Below, one piece after another: positions 22,689 through 30,379 of a DNA stretch of 37,591 nt. Made by a program: the position numbers and the translations under genes. This DNA is from Chloroflexi bacterium OHK40 (GTDB lineage Bacteria > Chloroflexota > Chloroflexia > Chloroflexales > Chloroflexaceae), in NCBI GenBank assembly GCA_004367505.1, contig SFCB01000200.1, positions 1-37,591 on the forward strand. The letters run 5' to 3'. Every line of letters starts with the position of its first letter. Position 1 is the first letter of the stretch. Under the pieces are notes generated by a model. That model saw only the letters and a list, made by a program, of their open reading frames with translations. It searched no databases and was not told the origin of the DNA.

Positions 22689-24221
22689 TCAGCCGACGAG
22701 CTGCTGCTCCATGGCGAACAGGGTCGCGGCGATGCGGGTGGAGCAGCCGATCTTGGCGTAGATATGGCGGATGTGGTGATCGACGGTGGCGGGGGCGATC
22801 ACGAGTTGCTCGCCGATCTCCCGGTTCGTCAGGCCGCGCGCGAGCAGCACCAGTACCTCGACCTCACGCCGGCTCAGCCCGGCAGGGCGGGCCGCCCGGC
22901 GGGACGGGGTCGGGTGGCCCGCCGCCGCGAGGACGGCCTCAACGGCCACGCTATCGAACTGGCCATCCCGGGCCGCTGAGCGCAACTCGGCCGCTGACCG
23001 CTCGGGGCTGAGGGCTGGCCGGTGAGCGCGGGGCTCGCGCATGCCGCAGTAGGCCTCGGCCACTGCAAGCACCCGGGCGGCCGTCCCGAGCTGAGGGGCG
23101 GCACACTGGCGGTGGTAACCGGTGCTGTCGAGGCGCTCATGGTGCAACGCGGCAAGGCGGCCCAGGGGCACCAGAGCCGGCGCGCGCAGCAGTACCCGCT
23201 CGGTGTAGTAGGCGTGCAAGCGCACCCGCTCCCACTCGTCGGCGCTTAGCGGGCCGGCCTTCTCCCAGACGCTCACACTCACGCTTGCGGTGCCCAGATC
23301 GTGGAGATAAGCTGCCCGGCGCAGAATCGTCAGCTCGGGCTCGCGCAGACCGAGGCGCGCCCCTGCCTGGATGCACAGCGTAGCGACCGCCGTCGAGTGG
23401 CCGCTCATCATCGGCAGGCGCAGGTCGACGAAGTCGGCCACTGCCCGCAGGGCCTCATCGAGCGCTTCCTCGGCGATGAATGGGCGCGGACCAGGCTCCT
23501 GGGCCAGCGCCGCATCCCAGGGCGCGGTGGCGCCCAGCGCCTCCAGGAGCGATGGGCGCGCCAGCAAGAGCGTGGCAATCGCCGGATCGTACTGGCCGCC
23601 GGAGCGCCCGTGGAGCAGCGTCCGCACGGCCTCTTCGCCGCCGACGCGGTAGAAGAGCTCCACATCGAGCGCGATGGTCACCACACGCGCGGCGAGGGCG
23701 ATCGCCTCGCCATGGGCCCGGCCCGGAACACCGCGCCCATCCCAGCGCTCGAACATGTCGCCAAGCGCCCGTGAGACGCCGGGGCCCAGGCCGAGCCGCC
23801 CGGCCAGCGATTGTCCAACCTCGCAGGTGCCGATCGCGGCCTCCACCGAGCGCTGCACCCCGGTGGCCATGAGCGCCTGATACTCAGCCGCCGGGAGGCG
23901 GTCGAAGCCGTGGCGGTGCAGGAAGGCGAGCATCGGCTCAAGCTGCCAGAGCTCGACCATATCGATCTCGGGGCCGAGGGCGATCTCGTCGCCGAAGAGC
24001 GCCGCGCGATGGCGGGCATCGGCGGCGCAGCCAGCGTAACGCAGCAGCGCCACGTAGTAGCAATCGGCCAGGGTCGCCTCGTCACAGCCGAGGGCGCGGC
24101 CGAGCTGGAGCGCGAGCAGGCAGGCCCGCAGGGAGCGCTCCATCGGGTGCCCGGTGCCCAAATCGGTGGCGATCGACAGCGTGGCCACCAGTTCGGCAAG
24201 GCGCAACGGTGGCAGACTCAT
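22689..24221 (-). CDS. Tandem HD-GYP-like domains with C-terminal LuxR HTH
   Basis: A 510-residue regulator. The N-terminal HD-like domain is degenerate (GHPMERSLRACLLALQLG ... FERWDGRGVPG, residues about 24-168). The second HD-GYP-like domain holds HDLG (His307-Asp308), LH at about 336, HH (360-361) and GYH in place of GYP (368-370). A LuxR helix-turn-helix occupies about 448-505 (GLSRREVEVLVLLARGLTNR). HD-GYP proteins hydrolyse cyclic di-GMP; here Thr replaces the usual Lys after HDxG, so it may sense or cleave another phosphate ligand. It probably couples a nucleotide signal to transcription. Confidence 0.87.
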   Translation of the reverse strand: MSLPPLRLAELVATLSIATDLGTGHPMERSLRACLLALQLGRALGCDEATLADCYYVALLRYAGCAADARHRAALFGDEIALGPEIDMVELWQLEPMLAFLHRHGFDRLPAAEYQALMATGVQRSVEAAIGTCEVGQSLAGRLGLGPGVSRALGDMFERWDGRGVPGRAHGEAIALAARVVTIALDVELFYRVGGEEAVRTLLHGRSGGQYDPAIATLLLARPSLLEALGATAPWDAALAQEPGPRPFIAEEALDEALRAVADFVDLRLPMMSGHSTAVATLCIQAGARLGLREPELTILRRAAYLHDLGTASVSVSVWEKAGPLSADEWERVRLHAYYTERVLLRAPALVPLGRLAALHHERLDSTGYHRQCAAPQLGTAARVLAVAEAYCGMREPRAHRPALSPERSAAELRSAARDGQFDSVAVEAVLAAAGHPTPSRRAARPAGLSRREVEVLVLLARGLTNREIGEQLVIAPATVDHHIRHIYAKIGCSTRIAATLFAMEQQLVG

Positions 24222-24339
24222 ACTACCCTTCGGGTCGAGCGGGGTGACGGATGCAGGGTATTGTAGCGAGCCAACCCCGTGGCGGGCAAGGGGCTAACGG
24301 GGGTGTGCCGGATGTTGCTGCCCCCCCGCACGCCTGGGT

Positions 24340-24625
24340 CACGCCGCAGCACGCCTGGAAAGTAGCAGTATGCGCACCGACACCCCCCGCGTGCGCTGGG
24401 TTCCCGCTTGCGCGGGAACGCCCCATCGCGCTGCCGATGGGCCTCCCGGGCGCGCGTGTGTCACGCCCGCGCAGGCGGGCGTCCAGGGCGCGCTGCCTCC
24501 ACTGGCCCCGCGTCCAGCTGCTTGCTGGGTTCCCGCTTGCGCGGGAACGACACCCCCCCCGCGTCCCTGAGGCACGCCGCAGCACGCCTGGAAAGTAGCA
24601 GTATGCGCACCGACACCCCCCGCGT
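24340..24625. repeat. 53-bp perfect direct repeat within the REP cluster
   Basis: A 53-base identical sequence starting CACGCCGCAGCACGCCTGGA lies at 24340-24392 and again at 24573-24625. The 180 bases between hold the hairpin units. This suggests duplication of a compound element rather than independent insertions. Confidence 0.85.
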
Positions 24626-24735
24626 CCCTGGGTCACGCCCGCGCAGGCGGGCGTCCAGGGCGCGTACTCACAGCAAGCCCGATGGTGTGCATCACGCCCG
24701 CCTCCCTGGCCTCCGCTCCCAGCGCGGGAACGGGG
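24340..24735. repeat. Cluster of REP-type palindromic repeats
   Basis: About 400 gene-free bases built of short repeats. Unit 1: GGGTTCCCGCTTGCGCGGGA (continuing ACG) at 24398-24420 and 24527-24549, a perfect 8-bp hairpin (GTTCCCGC/GCGGGAAC), plus a partial copy near 24716-24732. Unit 2: TCACGCCCGCGCAGGCGGGC, continuing 12 bases, at 24461-24492 and 24633-24664, plus a partial copy near 24692. Read as protein these give the VPAQAGTQ and WTPACAGVT strings common to REP elements in many bacterial genomes. Such elements spread through RAYT transposases; none is seen here. Confidence 0.85.
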
Positions 24736-24778
24736 GTGGGAGTGCAGAGGCGGCAACGAGATCTGGTATCACACCCTG

Positions 24779-25192
24779 CTACGCCGGGATGACACCGATC
24801 TGCTGCAACAGGCCGAAGGCGTCGAAGACCACCTGGTTCTGGATCAGCTTGCCGTCCTTGCAGGTAAAGATCCCCGTCGCGTGGATCGTCACCGGCCGGC
24901 CAGTTGGCGGCACCCCCATGAAGTCACCCTGGTGCGTGCCGGTATGGCAGGCCCGCACCGCCACCCGCTCGTCCTCGGCGGCGATCAGCTCGATCCGGCT
25001 ACTGAAGTCGGGGAAGCCCGCCTTCAGCATACCGATCAGCGCCCGCGCCCCGTCCAGCCCCTCCATCGGCGGCAGCGATGGGTCAACGTTCCGCCACGCC
25101 GAATCGAAGAGCTCCGGTACCGCCGCCGTATCGCCCGCGTCGACCGCCTGGTAGAAGCGCCGTACCAGTTCCTTGTTCGCATCCGTGCTCAT
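24779..25192 (-). CDS. SnoaL-like/ester-cyclase family protein B
   Basis: 137 residues of the NTF2-like fold: VRRFYQAVDAGDTAAVPELF, FPDFSSRIELIAAEDERVAV, GVPPTGRPVTIHATGIFTCKDGKLIQNQVVFD. ATG 25192 has CAGGAG about eight bases upstream. The ligand is unknown. Its paralogue C starts the next gene upstream on the same strand, 176 bases away (25193-25368, no gene seen). Confidence 0.85.
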   Translation of the reverse strand: MSTDANKELVRRFYQAVDAGDTAAVPELFDSAWRNVDPSLPPMEGLDGARALIGMLKAGFPDFSSRIELIAAEDERVAVRACHTGTHQGDFMGVPPTGRPVTIHATGIFTCKDGKLIQNQVVFDAFGLLQQIGVIPA

Positions 25193-25368
25193 TGCTTGCT
25201 CCTGCTCATTCACAAGACGGGATCGTCGCCGGAGAGGTTGATTGGAAGGGCCATCCTTTTCCAGCGTCCCTCCCACGTCCCGAACCACCGCTCTGCTCCT
25301 CGATCGCTGGCTCGCACAATCCGCCGCGTGCGCGGGGCATGCGGCCCCACCAGACCTTCCCCGGACAC

Positions 25369-25797
25369 CTACTCCGTTGCCGGCGCCGGAACGAGGCCCA
25401 GCTGCATGAAGAGGCCCAGCTGGTCGTTGTTGCCCCAGCGCTCGACGATCCGGCCGTCGCGCATACGGTTGAAGGTGATCCCCGCCATGAAGCCCTGCTT
25501 CCCGGTGGGCGGGATGCCCATCAGGTCGCCGAGGTGCGTGCCGCCGCCCGACCAGGCGATCACCACCAGATCGCCCTCGGCCACAATGTCGTGGTTGGTG
25601 ATCTTCAGATCGGGGAAGGCCGCGCGCCAGATCTGCGCGAGCTGCTTGAGGCTCTGGTTACCGTGCTGTAGGTGTGGCGGCGCGGTGTGATCGACCAGAT
25701 CGGCGGCCACGAACTCGTCGATCACCGAGAGATCGCTATCGGCGTTGAAGGCATCGTTGACCTGACGGACGATCATTTTGTATTGCTGACTGGACAT
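25369..25797 (-). CDS. SnoaL-like/ester-cyclase family protein C
   Basis: 142 residues with the same fold as proteins A and B: FVAADLVDHTAPPHLQHGNQ, FPDLKITNHDIVAEGDLVVI, GIPPTGKQGFMAGITFNRMR. ATG 25797 has AAGGGG ten bases upstream. It is divergent from the XRE-NB-ARC regulator with 148 bases between them, which suggests that regulator controls it (inference). Confidence 0.85.
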   Translation of the reverse strand: MSSQQYKMIVRQVNDAFNADSDLSVIDEFVAADLVDHTAPPHLQHGNQSLKQLAQIWRAAFPDLKITNHDIVAEGDLVVIAWSGGGTHLGDLMGIPPTGKQGFMAGITFNRMRDGRIVERWGNNDQLGLFMQLGLVPAPATE

Positions 25798-25875
25798 CGG
25801 GCTGGCCCCTTTCACTTCGCTACTGGCTTCCGATGGCGCGATGATAGCGCGCCGACCAGCGCCGGTGTGAGGCGG

Positions 25876-25938
25876 AAAGCGCCACAAAAAGCGCCACCAA
25901 TCGAGCCATTGTCGGGTGCGTCCGGTGGATCGTATAAT
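25876..25938 (+). promoter_or_regulatory. Leaderless promoter with upstream direct repeats
   Basis: TTGTCG (25909-25914) and TATAAT (25933-25938) are 18 bases apart. The ATG at 25946 starts eight bases after the -10, where transcription should begin, so the mRNA is probably leaderless. Just upstream, AAAGCGCCAC occurs twice (25876-25885 and 25888-25897), a possible regulator site shared with the divergent SnoaL-like gene. Confidence 0.6.
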
Positions 25939-25945
25939 CAGGCTG

Positions 25946-28459
25946 ATGAGCAGCGATGCCCCCCAGTTGAGCTTCGGCCAGTGGTTGCGCCGGCGGCGCA
26001 AAGCGCTCGATCTGACCCAGATCGAGCTCGCGGCGCGTGTGCCCTGCGCAACAGGTACCATCCGGCGGATCGAGGCCGACGATCTGCGCCCGTCGAAGGC
26101 CCTCGCCGAGCGGCTGGCCGACATCCTGCAGATCGCTGGCGCAAGCCGCGACAGGTTCGTGCGCTTTGCCCGCAGCGCGCCTGGCGACGGCGCCTCGCCA
26201 GTGCCAGAACCCTCTGTGTCTCCCCCGTCGCCCACACCCGCTCGCCGGCGCGCGCTCCCCAGTGAGCTCACCATGCTGATCGGCCGCCAGCACGCCGTCG
26301 CGGTCGCGGTCGAGATGCTGGCGCGCCCCGATGTGCGCCTGCTCACCCTCGTCGGTCCGCCAGGCGTCGGCAAGACCCGGCTCGCCCGCGCGGTCGGCAC
26401 GGCGATCCAGCAGCGCTACCGCGATGGGGCTTGCTTCGTGGAGTTGGCGCCGCTGCAGGATGCCGCGTACGTCTTGCCGGCAATCGCGCAGGCGCTGGAG
26501 TTGGCCGATAGCGGGGCGCCGCTGCCGCTGCGCCTGGCCGAACGCCTGCGCGGCGAGGAGTTGCTGCTCATCCTCGACAACTGCGAGCACGTGCTCGCCG
26601 CTGCGCCCGCGATCGGCGCGCTGCTCGCGGAGGCACCGGGGCTGCGGGTGCTCTGCACCAGCCGGGCACCCTTGCGCATCGGCGGTGAGCACGAGTTTGT
26701 CGTGCCGCCCCTGGCACTCCCCGACCTCGACCAGCCCGGCGTGGTGGCCAGCCTCGAGACGAACCCCGCCGTGGCGCTCTTCCTCGCCCGGGTACGCGCC
26801 GTTCAGCCGGCATACCGCGTGAGCGAGGAGGGCCTGCGCCAGATCGCCGCGATCTGCCACCGGCTCGATGGCCTGCCGCTGGCGATCGAGCTAGCGGCCC
26901 ACCGGGCCCGGCTCTTCAGCCCGGCGGCCCTGCTGGAGCGCCTCGAGCAGCGGCTGCCTGTCCTGACGGCCGGCGCCCGCGACGCGCCAGTGCGCCAGCA
27001 GACGCTCGATGCCGCGATCGGCTGGAGCTACGACCTGCTCGATGGCCCCGCCCAGCAGTGCCTGGCCCGCCTGTCCGTCTTCGCGGGTGGGGCGACCCTC
27101 CCGGCAATCGAGGCGGTCTGCGGCGCTGACGGCGATCTGCTCGTCGCGGTCACGGCACTGGTCGACCACCATCTGCTCCAGGCCACCTCGCCCGACGCGG
27201 GCGAGGTACGCTTCACGCTGCTGGAGACGATCCGCGCCTTCGCGCTGGCACGGCTGGAGGAGCAGACCAGCCGCGCGGAGGTGCAGGCACGCCATGGACG
27301 CTACTACCTGGATCTGGCGATCGCGGCCGAACGCGGGCTGCAAGGGGCCGGCCAGGTGCGCTGGATGGACCGGCTCCAGGCCGAGGAGAACAATCTGCGC
27401 GCCGCCTTCGCATGGAGCCTGGCCCCGGAGGGCGATCTGGCCCTCGGCCTCCGCGCGGGCGCCGGTCTCTGGTGGTACTGGTGGACCAGCGGCCAGGTCG
27501 ATGCGGGCCGGCGCTGGCTTGCCGAGTTGCTCCGCCAGGCGCAGGCCCGGGGGCTCGGCACAACGTACGACTACGGGCGCGCCCAGCTCGGCGCCGGCAT
27601 TCTGGACTTCTTCGGCGGCGATTTTGCCGTGGCCCGGCAACGCTGCGGTGTGGCCCGCGACCTCGGCGCCCGGCTGGCGGACACAATCACGCATGGCTAC
27701 GCCACCTGTATGCTTGGCACCGTGCTGATACTGGAAGGGCAGCACGGCGTGGGCTACCCCTTGCTCGAGACAGGGGTGGAGCTCCTGCGTGGCGCCGGGG
27801 CGCCGGCCGACTGGCACGTCGCGGTGACCAGCCTGGCCAGCACGCTTCTCATGCTTGAACGGGATGACCTTGAGGCGGCCCAGGGATACGCCGACGCCGG
27901 CATGGCGATCTTCCGCCGGCTCGGCCAGCCCTACGGGATCGGGCTGGCCCACAACTACCAGGGCGATGTGGCCCGGCTGCGGGGTGACCTGGCGAGCGCG
28001 GCGGCGCAGTACCAGGCGGCCCTGCCGCTGCTGCGCGAGGCCCACGCCCGCAGCGAGATCCCGGCCGTCCTCCACAACCTGGCCCTCGTCGTGCTGGCTC
28101 AGGGGGACGCCCACCAGGCCCGCACGCTGCTGGCCGAGGCGTTCGAGCTTCATCGCGAGATCGGCAACACGATGGGCATGGCCGAGTGCCTCAACGGACT
28201 CGCGGCGACACAGGTCGCCCTCGGGCGGCCCGAGCACGCGGCGCTACTCATTGGCGCGCTGGACGCGCTGCTCGCGAGTCTTCGCGTGCCGCTCTTCGCC
28301 GCCGAGCAGGCACTCCTCACCCGGACGAAGGCCGCCGTCGCGGCGCTCCTCGACCCACAGCGCGGCGACGAACAACGGCTGGCCGGCCGCGCCCTGAGCC
28401 TCGCTGCCGTCACGAGCGTTGTGGGCGCCCTGGCTGGCGAACCGGACGGAGCGCCGTGA
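25946..28459 (+). CDS. XRE HTH - NB-ARC ATPase - TPR regulator
   Basis: An 837-residue STAND-type regulator. The XRE helix-turn-helix is at about 10-70 (LTQIELAARVPCATGTIRRIE). The P-loop is GPPGVGKT (137-144), Walker B LLLILDN (206-212), a GLPLAIELAAHRARLF motif is near 318, a winged-helix region follows, and TPR-like repeats run from about 480 to 800. STAND proteins switch on when the repeat domain binds a ligand and ATP replaces ADP. The ATG at 25946 is supported by the XRE domain start and by a TATAAT eight bases upstream. Some STAND ATPases are defence sensors, but the DNA-binding domain favours a transcription role here. Confidence 0.87.
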   Translation: MSSDAPQLSFGQWLRRRRKALDLTQIELAARVPCATGTIRRIEADDLRPSKALAERLADILQIAGASRDRFVRFARSAPGDGASPVPEPSVSPPSPTPARRRALPSELTMLIGRQHAVAVAVEMLARPDVRLLTLVGPPGVGKTRLARAVGTAIQQRYRDGACFVELAPLQDAAYVLPAIAQALELADSGAPLPLRLAERLRGEELLLILDNCEHVLAAAPAIGALLAEAPGLRVLCTSRAPLRIGGEHEFVVPPLALPDLDQPGVVASLETNPAVALFLARVRAVQPAYRVSEEGLRQIAAICHRLDGLPLAIELAAHRARLFSPAALLERLEQRLPVLTAGARDAPVRQQTLDAAIGWSYDLLDGPAQQCLARLSVFAGGATLPAIEAVCGADGDLLVAVTALVDHHLLQATSPDAGEVRFTLLETIRAFALARLEEQTSRAEVQARHGRYYLDLAIAAERGLQGAGQVRWMDRLQAEENNLRAAFAWSLAPEGDLALGLRAGAGLWWYWWTSGQVDAGRRWLAELLRQAQARGLGTTYDYGRAQLGAGILDFFGGDFAVARQRCGVARDLGARLADTITHGYATCMLGTVLILEGQHGVGYPLLETGVELLRGAGAPADWHVAVTSLASTLLMLERDDLEAAQGYADAGMAIFRRLGQPYGIGLAHNYQGDVARLRGDLASAAAQYQAALPLLREAHARSEIPAVLHNLALVVLAQGDAHQARTLLAEAFELHREIGNTMGMAECLNGLAATQVALGRPEHAALLIGALDALLASLRVPLFAAEQALLTRTKAAVAALLDPQRGDEQRLAGRALSLAAVTSVVGALAGEPDGAP

Positions 28460-28541
28460 CATCCCCGGCGCTACTGGACGCTGGCTATGCCGCCCTGCGC
28501 CGCCTGTCCCCTGTGCGTGCTCCGCTCCTCGCGGCGCCACC

Positions 28542-29366
28542 TCACCCCTTGACCGCGCCCTGGAGCAAGGCGGTGATAATCTGGCGCTGAAAGAGCACGA
28601 AGAGGATCAGCGTGGGAGTCAGGATGAGCAGTGTCCCGGCGCACAACAACGGCACATCGGTGGCGTACTGGCCTTGAAACGCGCCCAGTGCGCCGGCCAT
28701 CGTCCGCCGGGTTGGGTCTTCCACCAGCACCAGCGCGAGCAGGAACTGGTTCCACGTCCAGATCGACAGGAGGATGGCAAGCGATGCCAGTGGCGCCCGG
28801 GCGAGCGGAACGTGAATGCGCCAGAAGAGGTCCCACAGTGAGGCACCATCAACACGGGCCGCATCCGAGATCTCCGCTGGCATGCTGATGAAGTGGGCCC
28901 GCATCCAGAAGACGGCGAAGGGCATGAAGAGGGCGATGAGCGGCAGCACGATCGCGAGCCGCGTGTTGTAGATCCCCAGGGCTCGCTCCAGGATGTAGAT
29001 CGGCACGATCACTCCCGGGAACGGCAGTGTCAGCCCGAGCACGAAGAGCGCGAGTAGCACCCGGGCGCCTGGAATGCGCAGCAGGCCGATCGCGAAGCCT
29101 GCCATCGTCGCGATCACCAATGACACCGGCACGACGGCCAGGACGATGAGGGTGCTCGACAGGAGTAGCGCGTGCATCTCCGCGACCCTGTAGGCCGTGA
29201 CGAAGTTGCCCCACTGCGGCTCAGCAGGCCACACCAGCCCGCGCGGCACCGTTCCCGAGGGGTGCAGCGCGGTTGTGAAGATGCTGATGAAGGGCAGGAC
29301 AGTGAGCCCCATCAGCGCGACGAGGAATACCCGGCCAGCCCATCGTTCGCCGCGAGCGATCTGCAT
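28542..29366 (-). CDS. Sugar ABC transporter permease (MalG-like)
   Basis: A 274-residue inner-membrane permease with six helices and the coupling loop EISDAARVDGASLWDLFWRI (about 165-184). It is the second permease of a carbohydrate importer (CUT1 type). Its ATG shares one base with the upstream permease's stop (TAATG), showing translational coupling. No ATPase gene follows; CUT1 importers often borrow a shared MsmK-type ATPase. Confidence 0.9.
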   Translation of the reverse strand: MQIARGERWAGRVFLVALMGLTVLPFISIFTTALHPSGTVPRGLVWPAEPQWGNFVTAYRVAEMHALLLSSTLIVLAVVPVSLVIATMAGFAIGLLRIPGARVLLALFVLGLTLPFPGVIVPIYILERALGIYNTRLAIVLPLIALFMPFAVFWMRAHFISMPAEISDAARVDGASLWDLFWRIHVPLARAPLASLAILLSIWTWNQFLLALVLVEDPTRRTMAGALGAFQGQYATDVPLLCAGTLLILTPTLILFVLFQRQIITALLQGAVKG

Positions 29367-30310
29367 TACGGGTTCTCCCTACTCAACCGCTGCACTGGCA
29401 GGATCACGACAATCACCAGCGCCATAAGCAATACCGCCAGCGCCGAGGCCAGCCCGATCTGCCGTTGTGAAAATGCAAGCACATAGATCTGAATTCCAGG
29501 AACCGCGGTTGCATTCCCTGGTCCGCCACCCGTCGCAACATAGACGATGTCGAACGCGGCCAGGGCCGCGATCATCGTCACCGTGAGACAGACGCCGATC
29601 TCGTAGCGGAGCAGCGGGACGGTAACGGCGACAAACTCGCTGAGCCACCCGGCGCCGTCGATCCGGGCCGACTCGTAGAGCGCCTCGTCGATCTTGCTCA
29701 TCCCGGTCAGCAGCAGGACGGTGCAGAAGCCCAGTAGCACCCAGACCCCGATGATACCGACGGCGGAGAGCGCGGTGTCGAAGTCGCCGAGCCAGGCGCG
29801 GGTGAACGGGCCGAGGCCGATGGCGCGCAGGAGCTCGTTGACCAGACCAGTGAGTGAGAGCAGCCAGCCCCAGATGATCCCCGCCGCGACCAGCGGGATC
29901 ACCTGCGGCAGAAAGAGCACGGTTCGGGCTACGGCTCCCAGCGGCCCCATCGCCACGCGGTGGATCACCTGCGCGACGATGAGCCCCAGCGCCACCGGGA
30001 TGGCGCTGAACCACACGACCAGCCAGAAGGCGTTGAAGACGGTCCCGATCAAGTCGGGCACCTCCAGAACGGTCTGGTAGTTCTTGAGGCCAACCCAGGT
30101 CATCGGGCCGATGCCGTTCCAGCGCACGAAGGAGTACCCCACTGTCAGCAGGAGCGGTACCAGCACAAAGACTGCGTAGATCAGCAGGGCGGGCAGGACA
30201 AAGAGCCAGCCGGCGACCTGCTCTCTGCGCACACGGTACGTGCGTGTGGGCCGTCGGGTGGCCCCACGCGCCGGGGGAGAGTGCTCTGACGTCATCACAT
30301 CTGTCACCAT
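29366..30310 (-). CDS. Sugar ABC transporter permease (MalF-like)
   Basis: A 314-residue permease with a basic N-terminus, six helices and the coupling loop YESARIDGAGWLSEF (about 216-230). It is the first permease of the CUT1 importer. The start could be ATG 30310 or ATG 30295; neither has a strong ribosome site. It lies 69 bases downstream of the binding-protein gene, across a strong hairpin. Confidence 0.9.
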   Translation of the reverse strand: MVTDVMTSEHSPPARGATRRPTRTYRVRREQVAGWLFVLPALLIYAVFVLVPLLLTVGYSFVRWNGIGPMTWVGLKNYQTVLEVPDLIGTVFNAFWLVVWFSAIPVALGLIVAQVIHRVAMGPLGAVARTVLFLPQVIPLVAAGIIWGWLLSLTGLVNELLRAIGLGPFTRAWLGDFDTALSAVGIIGVWVLLGFCTVLLLTGMSKIDEALYESARIDGAGWLSEFVAVTVPLLRYEIGVCLTVTMIAALAAFDIVYVATGGGPGNATAVPGIQIYVLAFSQRQIGLASALAVLLMALVIVVILPVQRLSRENP

Positions 30311-30323
30311 CTCGCTGCTGGCC

Positions 30324-30355
30324 GGGCCCGCCCCCGCCTGTGCAGGGGCGGGCCC
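30324..30355 (-). terminator. Intercistronic hairpin after the binding-protein gene
   Basis: GGGCCCGCCCC (30324-30334) pairs with GGGGCGGGCCC (30345-30355), 11 bp, without a U tract. In importer operons such hairpins protect the abundant binding-protein mRNA and lower permease expression (inference here). Confidence 0.65.
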
Positions 30356-30379
30356 TCATGGGTAGCCGATCGCCGTGGA

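Noticed and set aside
24340-24735. CRISPR array
   Set aside because: Repeats are palindromic units of unequal spacing with no regular spacers and no cas genes.
24408-24756. Short frames with VPAQAGTQ and WTPACAGVT strings
   Set aside because: These are known spurious translations of REP palindromes, not proteins.
26891-28237. 448-codon minus-strand frame opposite the STAND regulator
   Set aside because: The plus strand has clear HTH, Walker and TPR motifs; the antisense frame has none.
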